The notes beneath the pieces were generated by a model, which was not told the DNA's origin, ran no database searches, and was given only the letters and a program-made list of their open reading frames with translations. A DNA stretch of 17,610 nucleotides from Acidithiobacillus montserratensis (lineage in GTDB: Bacteria; Pseudomonadota; Gammaproteobacteria; Acidithiobacillales; Acidithiobacillaceae), in NCBI RefSeq assembly GCF_018853465.1, contig NZ_JABBOU010000110.1:1-17610 (forward strand), in the 5' to 3' direction. Position 1 is the stretch's first letter; each line of letters opens with the position of its first letter. Position numbers and translations under genes: made by a program. Below, piece by piece: positions 1-6,906 of this stretch.

Positions 1-454
1 GCTGGGCAATATCCACTTCAATGGCTTCGGGTAGGCGATCCACGGGGGCTTCCACTTCGACATCATTCAGGGCCCGGTGCAATACACCGCCGGCCTTGAT
101 GCCGACGCAGGTATTTTCGTGGAGGAAGTGAATGGGCACATGCAGGCGTACGGTTTCACCCGCATGTACGCGCATGAAATCCAGGTGCAGGACTTCTTCC
201 TTGTAGGGATGCATCTGGATGTCGCGAATCAAAGCGGTTTCCTTGCCCTTGGGGAATTCGAGGGTGATGACATGAGTATAGGCGCGTTCGTCTGCGAGCA
301 GCTTGCGCAGCAGACGGGCTTCAATGCTGAGGCCGGTGGCCGGTTTCTTGTCCCCATAGAGCACGGCCGGAACCATACCCGTACGGCGCAAACGGCGGCT
401 GGGACGCCGCCCGTTTTCTTCACGCGGCATGGCCGCAATTGCAAAATCTGTCAT
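1..454 (-). CDS. rplY: 50S ribosomal protein L25 (CTC-type), partial at left edge
   Basis: L25 binds 5S rRNA in the large ribosomal subunit; the longer CTC/TL5 form adds a C-terminal beta domain. About 151 residues are visible from ATG 454 and the frame is still open at base 1, so the C-terminus is missing. Family features are the N-terminal start 'DFAIAAMPREENG', the basic stretch 'RRPSRRLRRTG', 'VPAVLYG' and 'DFMRV', followed by the beginning of the CTC domain ('VPIHFL…GIKAGGVL'). The start is set by AAGGAG lying 8 nt upstream. That ribosome binding site abuts the TAA stop of mrdA, and only 12 bp separate the two genes, so they are probably co-transcribed and perhaps translationally coupled. 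A pth gene often follows rplY in proteobacteria but would lie outside the window. Identification is secure. Confidence 0.95.
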   Translation of the reverse strand, partial: MTDFAIAAMPREENGRRPSRRLRRTGMVPAVLYGDKKPATGLSIEARLLRKLLADERAYTHVITLEFPKGKETALIRDIQMHPYKEEVLHLDFMRVHAGETVRLHVPIHFLHENTCVGIKAGGVLHRALNDVEVEAPVDRLPEAIEVDIAQ

Positions 455-466
455 TGTCAGGACTCC

Positions 467-2437
467 TTATTGTGTCGTGGATTGAGCGGGGCGAGGGTTG
501 ACAGAACCTTTCTCCCCAAGACTAAGGGGCGCATCATAATGCGCAGTTACGGATTGAGCAACCTTTGCCGGATTTTTTGCGGGTTTTTGCGCGGGCGCTG
601 TGGCCGATTCGCCGGGCGCAGCATCGGGTGACGCTTTTTGATCGGGTTGCAAGTAAGCCTTGATGACCGCCCGCGCTACCGGCAGGGCTTGCCAGGCGTT
701 GTAGCCACCATTTTCCACTACCACAGCCACGGCAATTTTGGGGTGATCCAGGGGTGCCCAGCCAATAAAGAGTGAGTCATTGTTGTAAATGGTGCGGCCA
801 TTTTGGTAGCCCATGGGTACCTGCGCCGTTCCGGTTTTACCGGCGATGCTGATGCCGGGAATGCTGACCGTATGGCAGGTGCCGGTATTGACACAAGCTT
901 CCATGCCCAGATGTACCGCATGCATGGCCTCTGCAGAAATATGCAGATTCACCGGCGCGGCATTGGGAATGGGGATGGTCTTACCGTTCTGCGGATCGAT
1001 AAATGCCTTGGCAACCTGGGGTTGGACCAGATAGCCGCCATTGGCCAATGCTGCTACGGCGCGCACCAACTGCAAGGGGGTCTCCAGCAGATAACCCTGG
1101 CCGATCCCCAGAATCACCGAATCCCCCGTATACCAGGGGGCATGGAGATGGGCAAGTTTCCAGCTCGGAGTAGGTACCAGACCACTGGCCCCGCCGGGCA
1201 GATCGATGGGGGTTTTGCGGCCGAAACCGAAGCGCCACAGGGTGTTGTCCTGCATGTTTATGCCCATTTTGACGGCCAGTTTGTAGTAGAAAACATCCAC
1301 GGACCAGGCCAGCGCCTTGGTGATGCCGGTGTCGCCGAAGCCGCCCCGGTTCCAGTCCCAGTAGGTGTGTCCACCGAGTTGGTAATTGCCTGGACAGTAA
1401 GTGTGAAAGTCGGGACTGATCACCCCCTCCTGGACAGCCTGGATGGTATAAAAAGGCTTCGCGCAGGAGCCCGGGGGATACAGACCATTGTCTGCCCGAT
1501 TCATCAGCGGGCGCCCAGGATTACCGAGCAGCTCCTGCCAGTGCTTGTTACTGATGCCATCCACAAACCAGTTGGCATTGAAGCTGGGGCTGGTCACCAT
1601 GGCGAGAATCCCGCCATTTTGCGGATTCATGGCAATGACGGCACCGCGATAACCTTTATCCTGCAGGGCTTGGGCACCTGCCTCCTGCACCCGCAGACGC
1701 AGATGGGTAATCAGATTGCCGCCGGGGTGGGCGGCAATCTGGCGAAGGGTGCCGACCGGCAGGCCACGGGCGTTGATGTCTTTGATTTCATAACCCATGG
1801 TCCCGCGCAGTTGCCGCTCGTAGTAGCGTTCCAGGCCGTTTTTGCCAATATAATTACGGCCTACATACTGGCTGGCATGAAAATCCTTGAGGTCGGTCGC
1901 GGTGAGCGGTCCCACATAACCCACCACATGGGAAAACAGGGCATCATAGGGATAATGGCGATGCAGCATGGCGACAATGCGGACACCCGGTAACTCCATG
2001 GCGCGGACGGACACTGCCGCAATCTGCGTCGGATTAAGCTCCGCCTTGAGGACGATGGGATCGAAGTCGGGCTTGCCAGCGCGTCGGGCGGCAAACTGCT
2101 GCAGGTCTTCGGGGCTCAAATTCAATAGATGCTGGAGATATTCCAGACATTGCTGCAGATGGGGCACCTGATCGGGGGTGATTTCCAGCGCATAGGTGGG
2201 CAGGTTTTCAGCCAGGACTTCACCATGATCGGCGAGAATCAAACCGCGTGGCGGCGACAAAGGAACCAGGGCGACATGATTGTCATAGGCCAGTTCGCGA
2301 AACCGGGAATAATGCAGTACCTGCAGATCCACAATCCGCAAAACCAGGGCCAGTATGGCCAGAAGCATCAGGGTGGCCGCCACGCCCAGGCGAAAGCGAA
2401 AACTGCGCGTACGTTTTAAGGATTCGGATAAGGGCAT
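467..2437 (-). CDS. mrdA: Penicillin-binding protein 2 (elongasome peptidoglycan transpeptidase)
   Basis: PBP2 is the class B transpeptidase that cross-links peptidoglycan along the cell wall with RodA and MreB. Counting from the upstream TTG at 2458 (663 residues): a basic cytoplasmic start, one membrane anchor at about 24-46, a PBP dimer domain ('PPRG' near 69-72), and a C-terminal transpeptidase domain. Its motifs are SxxK as S331-C-A-K334 after 'YPPG', SxD as S386-V-D388, and KTGT at 541-544. A Pro/Ala/Lys-rich tail of about 55 residues follows. I use ATG 2437 (656 residues) because neither start has a good ribosome binding site and ATG is the stronger codon; TTG 2458 remains possible. 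Lys/Ala-rich tails occur in other PBP2 proteins. The middle residues of SxxK (Cys-Ala rather than Thr-Val/Ile) and the Val in SxD are unusual for the family. Downstream is rplY; no rodA is in view. Confidence 0.96.
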   Translation of the reverse strand: MPLSESLKRTRSFRFRLGVAATLMLLAILALVLRIVDLQVLHYSRFRELAYDNHVALVPLSPPRGLILADHGEVLAENLPTYALEITPDQVPHLQQCLEYLQHLLNLSPEDLQQFAARRAGKPDFDPIVLKAELNPTQIAAVSVRAMELPGVRIVAMLHRHYPYDALFSHVVGYVGPLTATDLKDFHASQYVGRNYIGKNGLERYYERQLRGTMGYEIKDINARGLPVGTLRQIAAHPGGNLITHLRLRVQEAGAQALQDKGYRGAVIAMNPQNGGILAMVTSPSFNANWFVDGISNKHWQELLGNPGRPLMNRADNGLYPPGSCAKPFYTIQAVQEGVISPDFHTYCPGNYQLGGHTYWDWNRGGFGDTGITKALAWSVDVFYYKLAVKMGINMQDNTLWRFGFGRKTPIDLPGGASGLVPTPSWKLAHLHAPWYTGDSVILGIGQGYLLETPLQLVRAVAALANGGYLVQPQVAKAFIDPQNGKTIPIPNAAPVNLHISAEAMHAVHLGMEACVNTGTCHTVSIPGISIAGKTGTAQVPMGYQNGRTIYNNDSLFIGWAPLDHPKIAVAVVVENGGYNAWQALPVARAVIKAYLQPDQKASPDAAPGESATAPAQKPAKNPAKVAQSVTAHYDAPLSLGEKGSVNPRPAQSTTQ

Positions 2438-2459
2438 GGGGGCAAAAACCTGCTTCAAT

Positions 2460-2488
2460 TTGCAAATGACAGAGGCGCTTCGTACACT
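2460..2488 (+). promoter_or_regulatory. Predicted sigma70 promoter for the coiled-coil/zapA genes
   Basis: TTGCAA (2460-2465) and TACACT (2483-2488) are separated by 17 bp, with 4/6 matches to each consensus hexamer. The predicted transcript start is near 2495, giving a leader of about 30 nt before GTG 2525. The site lies in the gap between the divergent mrdA and the coiled-coil gene and runs up to the mrdA 5' end. I found no comparable promoter for mrdA on the other strand. A short dyad, CGGA-ATG-TCCG, lies just downstream at about 2495-2505. Confidence 0.5.
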
Positions 2489-2524
2489 CGGTATCGGAAT
2501 GTCCGACTAAAAGTGGGTGGCGCA

Positions 2525-2764
2525 GTGTTAGAATCCCGATATGAGTCCCTGTTTGCAGAGTTGGAGAATGCTATCACGGATTATCGCGGATTGCGTCGCC
2601 AACGGGAAGGTGATGGTCGCAACCGCCATTCGGTGCAATCCCTGCAAGCCCAGATTCAAAAGCTGAAAACCGAAAATCGTATGCTGCAGGAGCGCCAGGA
2701 AGAAATTTGTGCGCGCCTGAATGAGTTACTGGCACAGGTCAACTGCTGGGAAAACGAGCTATAA
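2525..2764 (+). CDS. Small coiled-coil protein upstream of zapA (TIGR02449/ZapB-like)
   Basis: This is a 79-residue, highly polar protein with no membrane segment. Heptad-like spacing of Leu and other hydrophobics ('LQAQIQKLKTENRMLQERQEEICARLNELL') predicts a long coiled coil. A short coiled-coil protein of the TIGR02449 type commonly sits directly before zapA in proteobacteria and is thought to act in division; I assign it to that group by position, size and composition, not by a clear sequence signature. GTG 2525 is preferred because a GGGTGG purine run lies about 6 nt upstream; an in-frame GTG at 2513 would add four residues. The stop at 2764 is 21 bp before zapA, so the two are almost certainly one operon. 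Confidence 0.7.
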   Translation: MLESRYESLFAELENAITDYRGLRRQREGDGRNRHSVQSLQAQIQKLKTENRMLQERQEEICARLNELLAQVNCWENEL

Positions 2765-2785
2765 AATCATCAGGGAGAAGTTAAG

Positions 2786-3100
2786 GTGTCCGAAGCAAAA
2801 TCCTCAAATTCCATCAGGCAGATTACAGTCACTCTGTTGGATCAGCATTATCAGGTTCCCTGCGCGGACGAAGAACAGGAACTCTTGCTGGAAGCGGTGC
2901 GGCTGCTCAATCAGCAACTGGAAGCAACGCGTAGCCGTGGCAAGTTACTGAATCGGGAAAGAGCTGCCTTGATGGTGGCCGTGAATCTCGCGGCAGACTT
3001 GCAGCGTGCCCGGCAAGCCCTGGAAGAAAGGGAACGGGACCTGCAATTGGTGGAACAACGCCTGCAGCAACTGGTTGACAGAGCCAGGGGGTCAGAGTAG
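2786..3100 (+). CDS. zapA: Cell division protein ZapA
   Basis: ZapA binds FtsZ and bundles protofilaments at the division ring. The protein is 104 residues, normal for the family. It has an N-terminal beta-alpha-beta head ('ITVTLLDQHYQVPC…EEQELLLEAVRLLNQQL') and a long C-terminal coiled coil ('ALMVAVNLAADLQRARQALEERERDLQLVEQRLQQLV'). The start is GTG 2786, with GGGAG about 9 nt upstream. The 3' end carries a TTGACA -35 box at 3075-3080 belonging to the next transcription unit, the 6S RNA. The order zapA–6S RNA–fau is widely conserved in proteobacteria, which supports all three calls. Confidence 0.93.
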   Translation: MSEAKSSNSIRQITVTLLDQHYQVPCADEEQELLLEAVRLLNQQLEATRSRGKLLNRERAALMVAVNLAADLQRARQALEERERDLQLVEQRLQQLVDRARGSE

Positions 3101-3103
3101 CTT
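3075..3103 (+). promoter_or_regulatory. Predicted promoter of the 6S RNA gene, inside zapA
   Basis: A perfect TTGACA (3075-3080) is followed after 17 bp by TAGCTT (3098-3103), which overlaps the zapA stop codon. The expected start near 3110-3111 coincides with the first base of the 6S closing stem, which argues that it is real. The -10 box is weak (3/6), as if strength comes mostly from the -35. Confidence 0.6.
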
Positions 3104-3110
3104 GAACTTG

Positions 3111-3292
3111 CCTCCTGCGAGGCACGAGTGGCCGAGACGATTCCTGAACCAATACTGTCTATCCAGGGAATCCCCAGTCATCATCGCGGTGTGCAGTGCC
3201 CTTGCGGCGTAGCCTGAAGCGATGTGTGGATTCCCACCTGTTCATCAGGTTCTGGGGGTAGCGGGCCGCACGACCATCGCGGGAGGTTTTTT
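3111..3292 (+). ncRNA. ssrS: 6S RNA
   Basis: 6S RNA is a long double-stranded mimic of an open promoter that binds sigma70-RNA polymerase and dampens transcription in stationary phase. The call rests on structure and position. CCTCCTGCGA (3111-3120) pairs along its whole length, with one G·U, to TCGCGGGAGG (3277-3286). The helix continues inward through GG, CG and GGCC blocks (about 3121-3133 with 3262-3275) with small mismatches, as expected of 6S. The helix is followed by a T-run at 3287-3292. The element sits between zapA and fau, the classical location, and has a well-placed promoter. The length of about 180 nt is typical. The exact 3' end is uncertain because the U-run overlaps the start of fau. 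Confidence 0.88.
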
Positions 3293-3893
3293 GTTTTCAG
3301 ACAGTACCAAGAGCGATTTGCGCAAAAAAATGCGGCAGCAGCGCCGTTCTCTTTCTCCGCAGGCATTGCAGCAGGCATCCCTGGGTCTTTGCCAGCAGAT
3401 TCTCCAGCTTCGGCACTACCAGAAAGCCCGGCACATTGCCCTATACTGGCCAATGCAGGGTGAAATCAATCCGCTGCCATTGCTCTATCATCTTCGCAGT
3501 TTCCGTAAACACTTTTACTTGCCGGTATTATCCGGGAGCTTCGCCCAAAAATTGCGCTTTGCGCCTTTCCACGCCAACAGCCGGATGCGTCCCAATGCTT
3601 TTCGTATTCCTGAACCTCTGGTGGCCGTAGCATCTTTGCTGGGGCCGCAGGATCTCGACCTGCTGATTCTGCCGCTGGTGGCTTTTGATGCGGAAGGTTA
3701 CCGTCTAGGTATGGGCGGAGGATTTTATGATCGCAGTCTTGCCAGCTTGTCCCATCGGCAACATTGGCAGCATCCACATCTGTTAGGTGTGGGGCATGCC
3801 TTTCAGCAGGTGGCGCATATTCCCCGCGAGCCCTGGGACGTCCCTCTCGGCATGGTGTGTACCGATCAGGCTTGCTACCGGATACCGCTCTGA
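3291..3893 (+). CDS. fau: 5-formyltetrahydrofolate cyclo-ligase family protein
   Basis: This enzyme converts 5-formyltetrahydrofolate to 5,10-methenyltetrahydrofolate using ATP. Family signatures are the basic N-terminus 'SDLRKKMRQQRRSLS' and the C-terminal 'LILPLVAFDAEGYRLGMG' / 'GGGFYDRSL' block containing the phosphate-binding Gly-rich loop. I choose TTG 3291 (200 residues), which places the start a few residues before the conserved 'LRK', as in relatives, with GGGAGG 4 nt upstream. That ribosome binding site is the 3' arm of the 6S closing stem, and the TTG overlaps the U-run. The in-frame ATG at 3222 lies inside the 6S RNA and is rejected; ATG 3330 would cut into the conserved helix. fau follows ssrS in many proteobacteria and is co-transcribed with it in E. 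coli. Confidence 0.9.
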   Translation: MFSDSTKSDLRKKMRQQRRSLSPQALQQASLGLCQQILQLRHYQKARHIALYWPMQGEINPLPLLYHLRSFRKHFYLPVLSGSFAQKLRFAPFHANSRMRPNAFRIPEPLVAVASLLGPQDLDLLILPLVAFDAEGYRLGMGGGFYDRSLASLSHRQHWQHPHLLGVGHAFQQVAHIPREPWDVPLGMVCTDQACYRIPL

Positions 3894-3920
3894 ACGGAAA
3901 GGTTTTTTGGGATGAATCGC

Positions 3921-4568
3921 CTAGTTCTCGTTCAGGGTTGCCATTATAAAAAGGGTGATACCCAGAGTCATGAAAATACTCCCCGTAGCGCGCTGCAAAA
4001 TCTGGTTTGCGCGAGGAGTACGTAACAGGCTACTGATTTTTGTTCCCAGTTGTGCATAAACCATATACCAGCTCATTTCGATGAGCCAGAAGGTAAAAAT
4101 CAACTCCGCAAATTGTACCCATGGGTTTGCATGTGGGCGCATAAACTGAGGAAGAAGGGCTACGGTAAAGAGAATAGCTTTAGGATTGGTGATGGTCACC
4201 AGCATCCCAGTGCGATACAGGGTCGCGGGACTTTGTGCTTTTAATTGCGCAGTAGCCAGACCGGAAAGCGTTTCCGGGCCATGGCCGGCGGCTTTCCAGG
4301 CCCGTATCCCCAGATAAATCAGGTAAGCAGCCCCAATCAGGCGCACCAGATCAAAAATACGGGGCCAGGTTTGAAAAAAAAGCCCCAGGCCGCCTGCTGA
4401 CAGGGTGATCATCAGCAACAGGGCGCTCATGCACCCTGCCATAGTGGCCATGGAGCGCTTCCAGCCATACAGGGCGCCATGGCTCATCACCAGCATCATG
4501 TTGGGGCCTGGAATGGCGGAAATCACCATGACGGTGAGCGCATAAAATATCCAGACATGCAGGCTCAT
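3921..4568 (-). CDS. LysE/RhtB-family amino acid exporter
   Basis: This 215-residue inner-membrane protein has about six hydrophobic segments. The family signature 'PGPNMM' is at 20-24, followed by 'SHGALYGWKRSMATMAG', 'LIGAAYLIYLGIRAWKAA' and 'TITNPKAILFTVALLPQF', all characteristic of the LysE/RhtB superfamily that exports amino acids such as threonine, homoserine or leucine. The substrate cannot be told from sequence. The start ATG 4568 overlaps the stop of the upstream M61 peptidase gene in an ATGA, so translation is probably coupled. It is the last gene of a minus-strand run that starts with the pcm-like gene. It converges on fau with only 27 bp between the stops. Confidence 0.92.
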   Translation of the reverse strand: MSLHVWIFYALTVMVISAIPGPNMMLVMSHGALYGWKRSMATMAGCMSALLLMITLSAGGLGLFFQTWPRIFDLVRLIGAAYLIYLGIRAWKAAGHGPETLSGLATAQLKAQSPATLYRTGMLVTITNPKAILFTVALLPQFMRPHANPWVQFAELIFTFWLIEMSWYMVYAQLGTKISSLLRTPRANQILQRATGSIFMTLGITLFIMATLNEN

Positions 4569-6337
4569 GCCGGGGAAAGCCAGGCGTCACGGCGGGCACG
4601 CACGACTGCATCGACATCTTCCAGACATTCCAGCCAGTAGGTGTCCTGAACGGGAGTGACCGGCGTGATCTGCGTGCTGTAAAGTACGTCATCGCGAAAA
4701 TACTGCAGTTGCAGCGGACAGCCTGGAATGCTGCTGGCGATTTTTTCGGCGAATTTTTCCGCTGTGGCCCGCTGTCCCTCCAGGGCGATAATAATATCGT
4801 CGGGAGACAGGCCCGCCTGTTCGGCCGGGCTGCCGGAAAGTATCTGACGCAATTGCACGCCCAAGGCATGGGATTTCCAGTGCGCACCGATCCAGGCCGA
4901 CGGTAAGGTGCGGGCGTCCTCTCCGCCCGCATCACTGAGGCTGCTGGCGGGGCGCTGCTGCAGGGCGATACCCATGCGTGCCAGCAAGGCAGCCAGAGGC
5001 AGTTCGGCGCGTGCTTCCAGCCAGCTTTGTACCTGACGAGCCATGTCACCTCCGGCCAGATCGGCGATCAGTGACAGGGCGGCACCTTCCGGCAAAGGCT
5101 GCTTGGTCTGTCCGTAATCCTTCCAGAAGCGGGCGAGCAGGTTGTCCAGGGACAGCTTGCCAGCGCTGTCCAGGCGCAGGCTCAAGTCCAGACACAAGGC
5201 CAGCAGGGCGCCCTTGTTGTAGTAACTGATTTCAAAATTGGCGCTGTTGACGTGGGGGTGATAGAGCTTGAGCCAGGCGTCTTCGCTGGATTCGGCGACA
5301 CTCTGCAGAAATTGACCGGGGCGGCGCTGCAGGCGGGTCCATTCCTTGGCTAGACCCTGTAAATACTGCTCGGCAGAAAGGAGTCCTGCCCGGCGCAGGC
5401 ATAAATCGTCATAATAGGAGGTGATTCCCTCAAATACCCATAAATCCCGGGAGAGCTCCGCCTTATCCAGAGCGCTGGCGCTGAACACCCCAGGCCGGAT
5501 CGCCTGAACCAGCCAGCTGTGAAAATATTCATGGCTGACCAGCCCCAGAAAGCGGCGATAATTGTTCGGATCGCGACCGTTAAGGTCATCCCGGGCACAG
5601 ACGAGGGCGCTGGAAGCCCGATGTTCCAGGCCACCATAGTCATCACTACGCGCCTTGCACAGAAAATGATATTCCTGAAAGGGAGATTCTCCCCAGAAAT
5701 TCTGCTGCCAGGTGCAGATGCGGGCCATGTCACGCCCCAGCGCCTGCAGATCGGCGTCATGGCTTCCCTGAATCAGCAGGTGGTGAGGGAGTCCTCCGGC
5801 CTCGAAATTCAGCAGGGTAAGGGTCCCCATCAGCATGGGGTGGTCGATGAACGCCCGATAATTTTCGGCCTGAAAGTCTCCCCAGCCCCATGTTTCTCCG
5901 GAAACACGGGGCATGGATGTACCTAACTGCCACTGCTCCGGACCGCTGATGGATAGGGTATGTCCGCGCTCTTCTTGTCCCAGCACCCGTAAAAACAAGG
6001 CAGGGCCGTTAAAAAAACCGCCGAGATGATCCAGAAAAGCGGTGCGTACCGATTGATCCAGAGCATACACCCGGTAAGTGATCCGCAGCGCTCCGCTGAT
6101 GGCCGCGCTGATCCACCGATCCGTGGCGATTTTACGTAAAGAAACAGCCTCTCCCAGAGATTCTGCGGTAATCTCGGTAATATGCCGGGCCAGATCGCGG
6201 ATGGTATAGCTGCCCGGAACCCAGGCTGGCAGAGCCAATACCTGCCCGTCGGGATCCGGTTCGGCAATATCCAGCACAACCTGAAACAGATGTGCGTTGG
6301 GTTCCATGACGACGGTATAGCGGATAGGGGATTGCAT
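4565..6337 (-). CDS. M61-family metallopeptidase with C-terminal PDZ domain
   Basis: M61 peptidases (glycyl aminopeptidase type) are zinc exo/endopeptidases. The protein is 590 residues, usual for the family. It has an N-terminal beta-rich domain ('PAWVPGSYTIRDLARHI'), 'GLEHRASS' at about 236-243, the zinc motif H269-E-Y-F-H273, and the third ligand Glu at about 303 in 'FEGITSYYDDL'. A PDZ domain lies near 480-540 ('GVQLRQILSGSPAEQAGL', then 'DDIIIALEG'). No signal peptide is visible, so it is probably cytoplasmic. ATG 6337 is preferred to an upstream extension because GGAG lies 10 nt before it and the family N-terminus begins here. It starts 17 bp after the stop of the isochorismatase-like gene and overlaps the LysE gene by 4 bp. 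Confidence 0.93.
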   Translation of the reverse strand: MQSPIRYTVVMEPNAHLFQVVLDIAEPDPDGQVLALPAWVPGSYTIRDLARHITEITAESLGEAVSLRKIATDRWISAAISGALRITYRVYALDQSVRTAFLDHLGGFFNGPALFLRVLGQEERGHTLSISGPEQWQLGTSMPRVSGETWGWGDFQAENYRAFIDHPMLMGTLTLLNFEAGGLPHHLLIQGSHDADLQALGRDMARICTWQQNFWGESPFQEYHFLCKARSDDYGGLEHRASSALVCARDDLNGRDPNNYRRFLGLVSHEYFHSWLVQAIRPGVFSASALDKAELSRDLWVFEGITSYYDDLCLRRAGLLSAEQYLQGLAKEWTRLQRRPGQFLQSVAESSEDAWLKLYHPHVNSANFEISYYNKGALLALCLDLSLRLDSAGKLSLDNLLARFWKDYGQTKQPLPEGAALSLIADLAGGDMARQVQSWLEARAELPLAALLARMGIALQQRPASSLSDAGGEDARTLPSAWIGAHWKSHALGVQLRQILSGSPAEQAGLSPDDIIIALEGQRATAEKFAEKIASSIPGCPLQLQYFRDDVLYSTQITPVTPVQDTYWLECLEDVDAVVRARRDAWLSPA

Positions 6338-6354
6338 TGAGGGAAAACTCCGGT

Positions 6355-6900
6355 TCAGCGCCAGGCCGGAGCCAGGCTGCGAAATTGGGGATGGGCAGCA
6401 TCCCCAATCCATTCATAAAAAACCGACTCGGCCACTGCCACCGTAACGCCAGCCTGACCCAGGCGTGAGAGCGCAGACTCGGCCTTGCCGGAGTCACGAC
6501 TGGCGCAGGCATCAGCGACGACAACGGGCCGCCAACCGGCGTGATGCAGATCCAGAGCGGTTTGCAGCACACAAATGTGGGTTTCCACCCCGGTGATCAT
6601 GACTTGTGGGTGGGTATTATAGCTTTCCAGCCAGTCGCGAATGACCGCATCTCGCCAACAGGAAAAAGCCGTTTTGGCAAAAGTCTGCGGACAGTTTTCG
6701 CGCAGGTCATCACGAATCGGACCTAGACCCTGGGGATACTGGGCGGTAGCCAGACGGGGAATTTCCAGGGCCGCCGCTGCAGCCAGCAGGCGCCCGCTGT
6801 TTTGGATGGCCGCATTGCGCGCCGGCTCAGGAATGGCACTCAGCAGGCGGTCCTGCATGTCGATGTTGAGGAGCAGGCTTTGCCGGGCTTCTATACGCAT
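6355..6900 (-). CDS. Isochorismatase-like cysteine hydrolase
   Basis: The protein is 181 residues with the isochorismatase-fold catalytic triad: Asp14 in 'LLLNIDMQDRL', Lys76 in 'FAKTAFS', and Cys110 in 'ETHICVLQTALDL'. The fold covers nicotinamidases, ureidoacrylate and N-carbamoyl hydrolases and the YcaC group. The conserved Cys followed by 'VLQTALDLHHAGW' and the absence of an aryl-carrier domain place it in the YcaC-like hydrolases, whose substrates are mostly unknown. ATG 6900 has a GAGGG ribosome binding site only about 3 nt away that overlaps the TGA of the pcm-like gene (6907). Tight spacing on both sides indicates it is the second gene of the operon. Confidence 0.9.
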   Translation of the reverse strand: MRIEARQSLLLNIDMQDRLLSAIPEPARNAAIQNSGRLLAAAAALEIPRLATAQYPQGLGPIRDDLRENCPQTFAKTAFSCWRDAVIRDWLESYNTHPQVMITGVETHICVLQTALDLHHAGWRPVVVADACASRDSGKAESALSRLGQAGVTVAVAESVFYEWIGDAAHPQFRSLAPAWR

Positions 6901-6906
6901 ATTCCC

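Noticed and set aside
803..1993. 396-codon open frame on the plus strand opposite mrdA
   Set aside because: It lies entirely antisense to a clear PBP2 gene with all catalytic motifs, has no ribosome binding site or recognisable domain, and its composition (many Gly, Gln, His) is what a mirrored high-GC gene gives.
3222..3290. ATG start for fau at 3222, adding 23 residues
   Set aside because: It would translate the 6S RNA sequence, and the extra residues do not match the family N-terminus.
3890..3935. 7-bp inverted repeat CTGAACG/CGTTCAG between fau and the LysE gene as a shared terminator
   Set aside because: The loop is 32 nt, the stem includes coding sequence and no T-run follows either arm; it looks like chance.
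6338..6412. Upstream start for the M61 peptidase at 6412
   Set aside because: The added residues are not conserved-looking and overlap the previous gene; ATG 6337 has a ribosome binding site and the family N-terminus.
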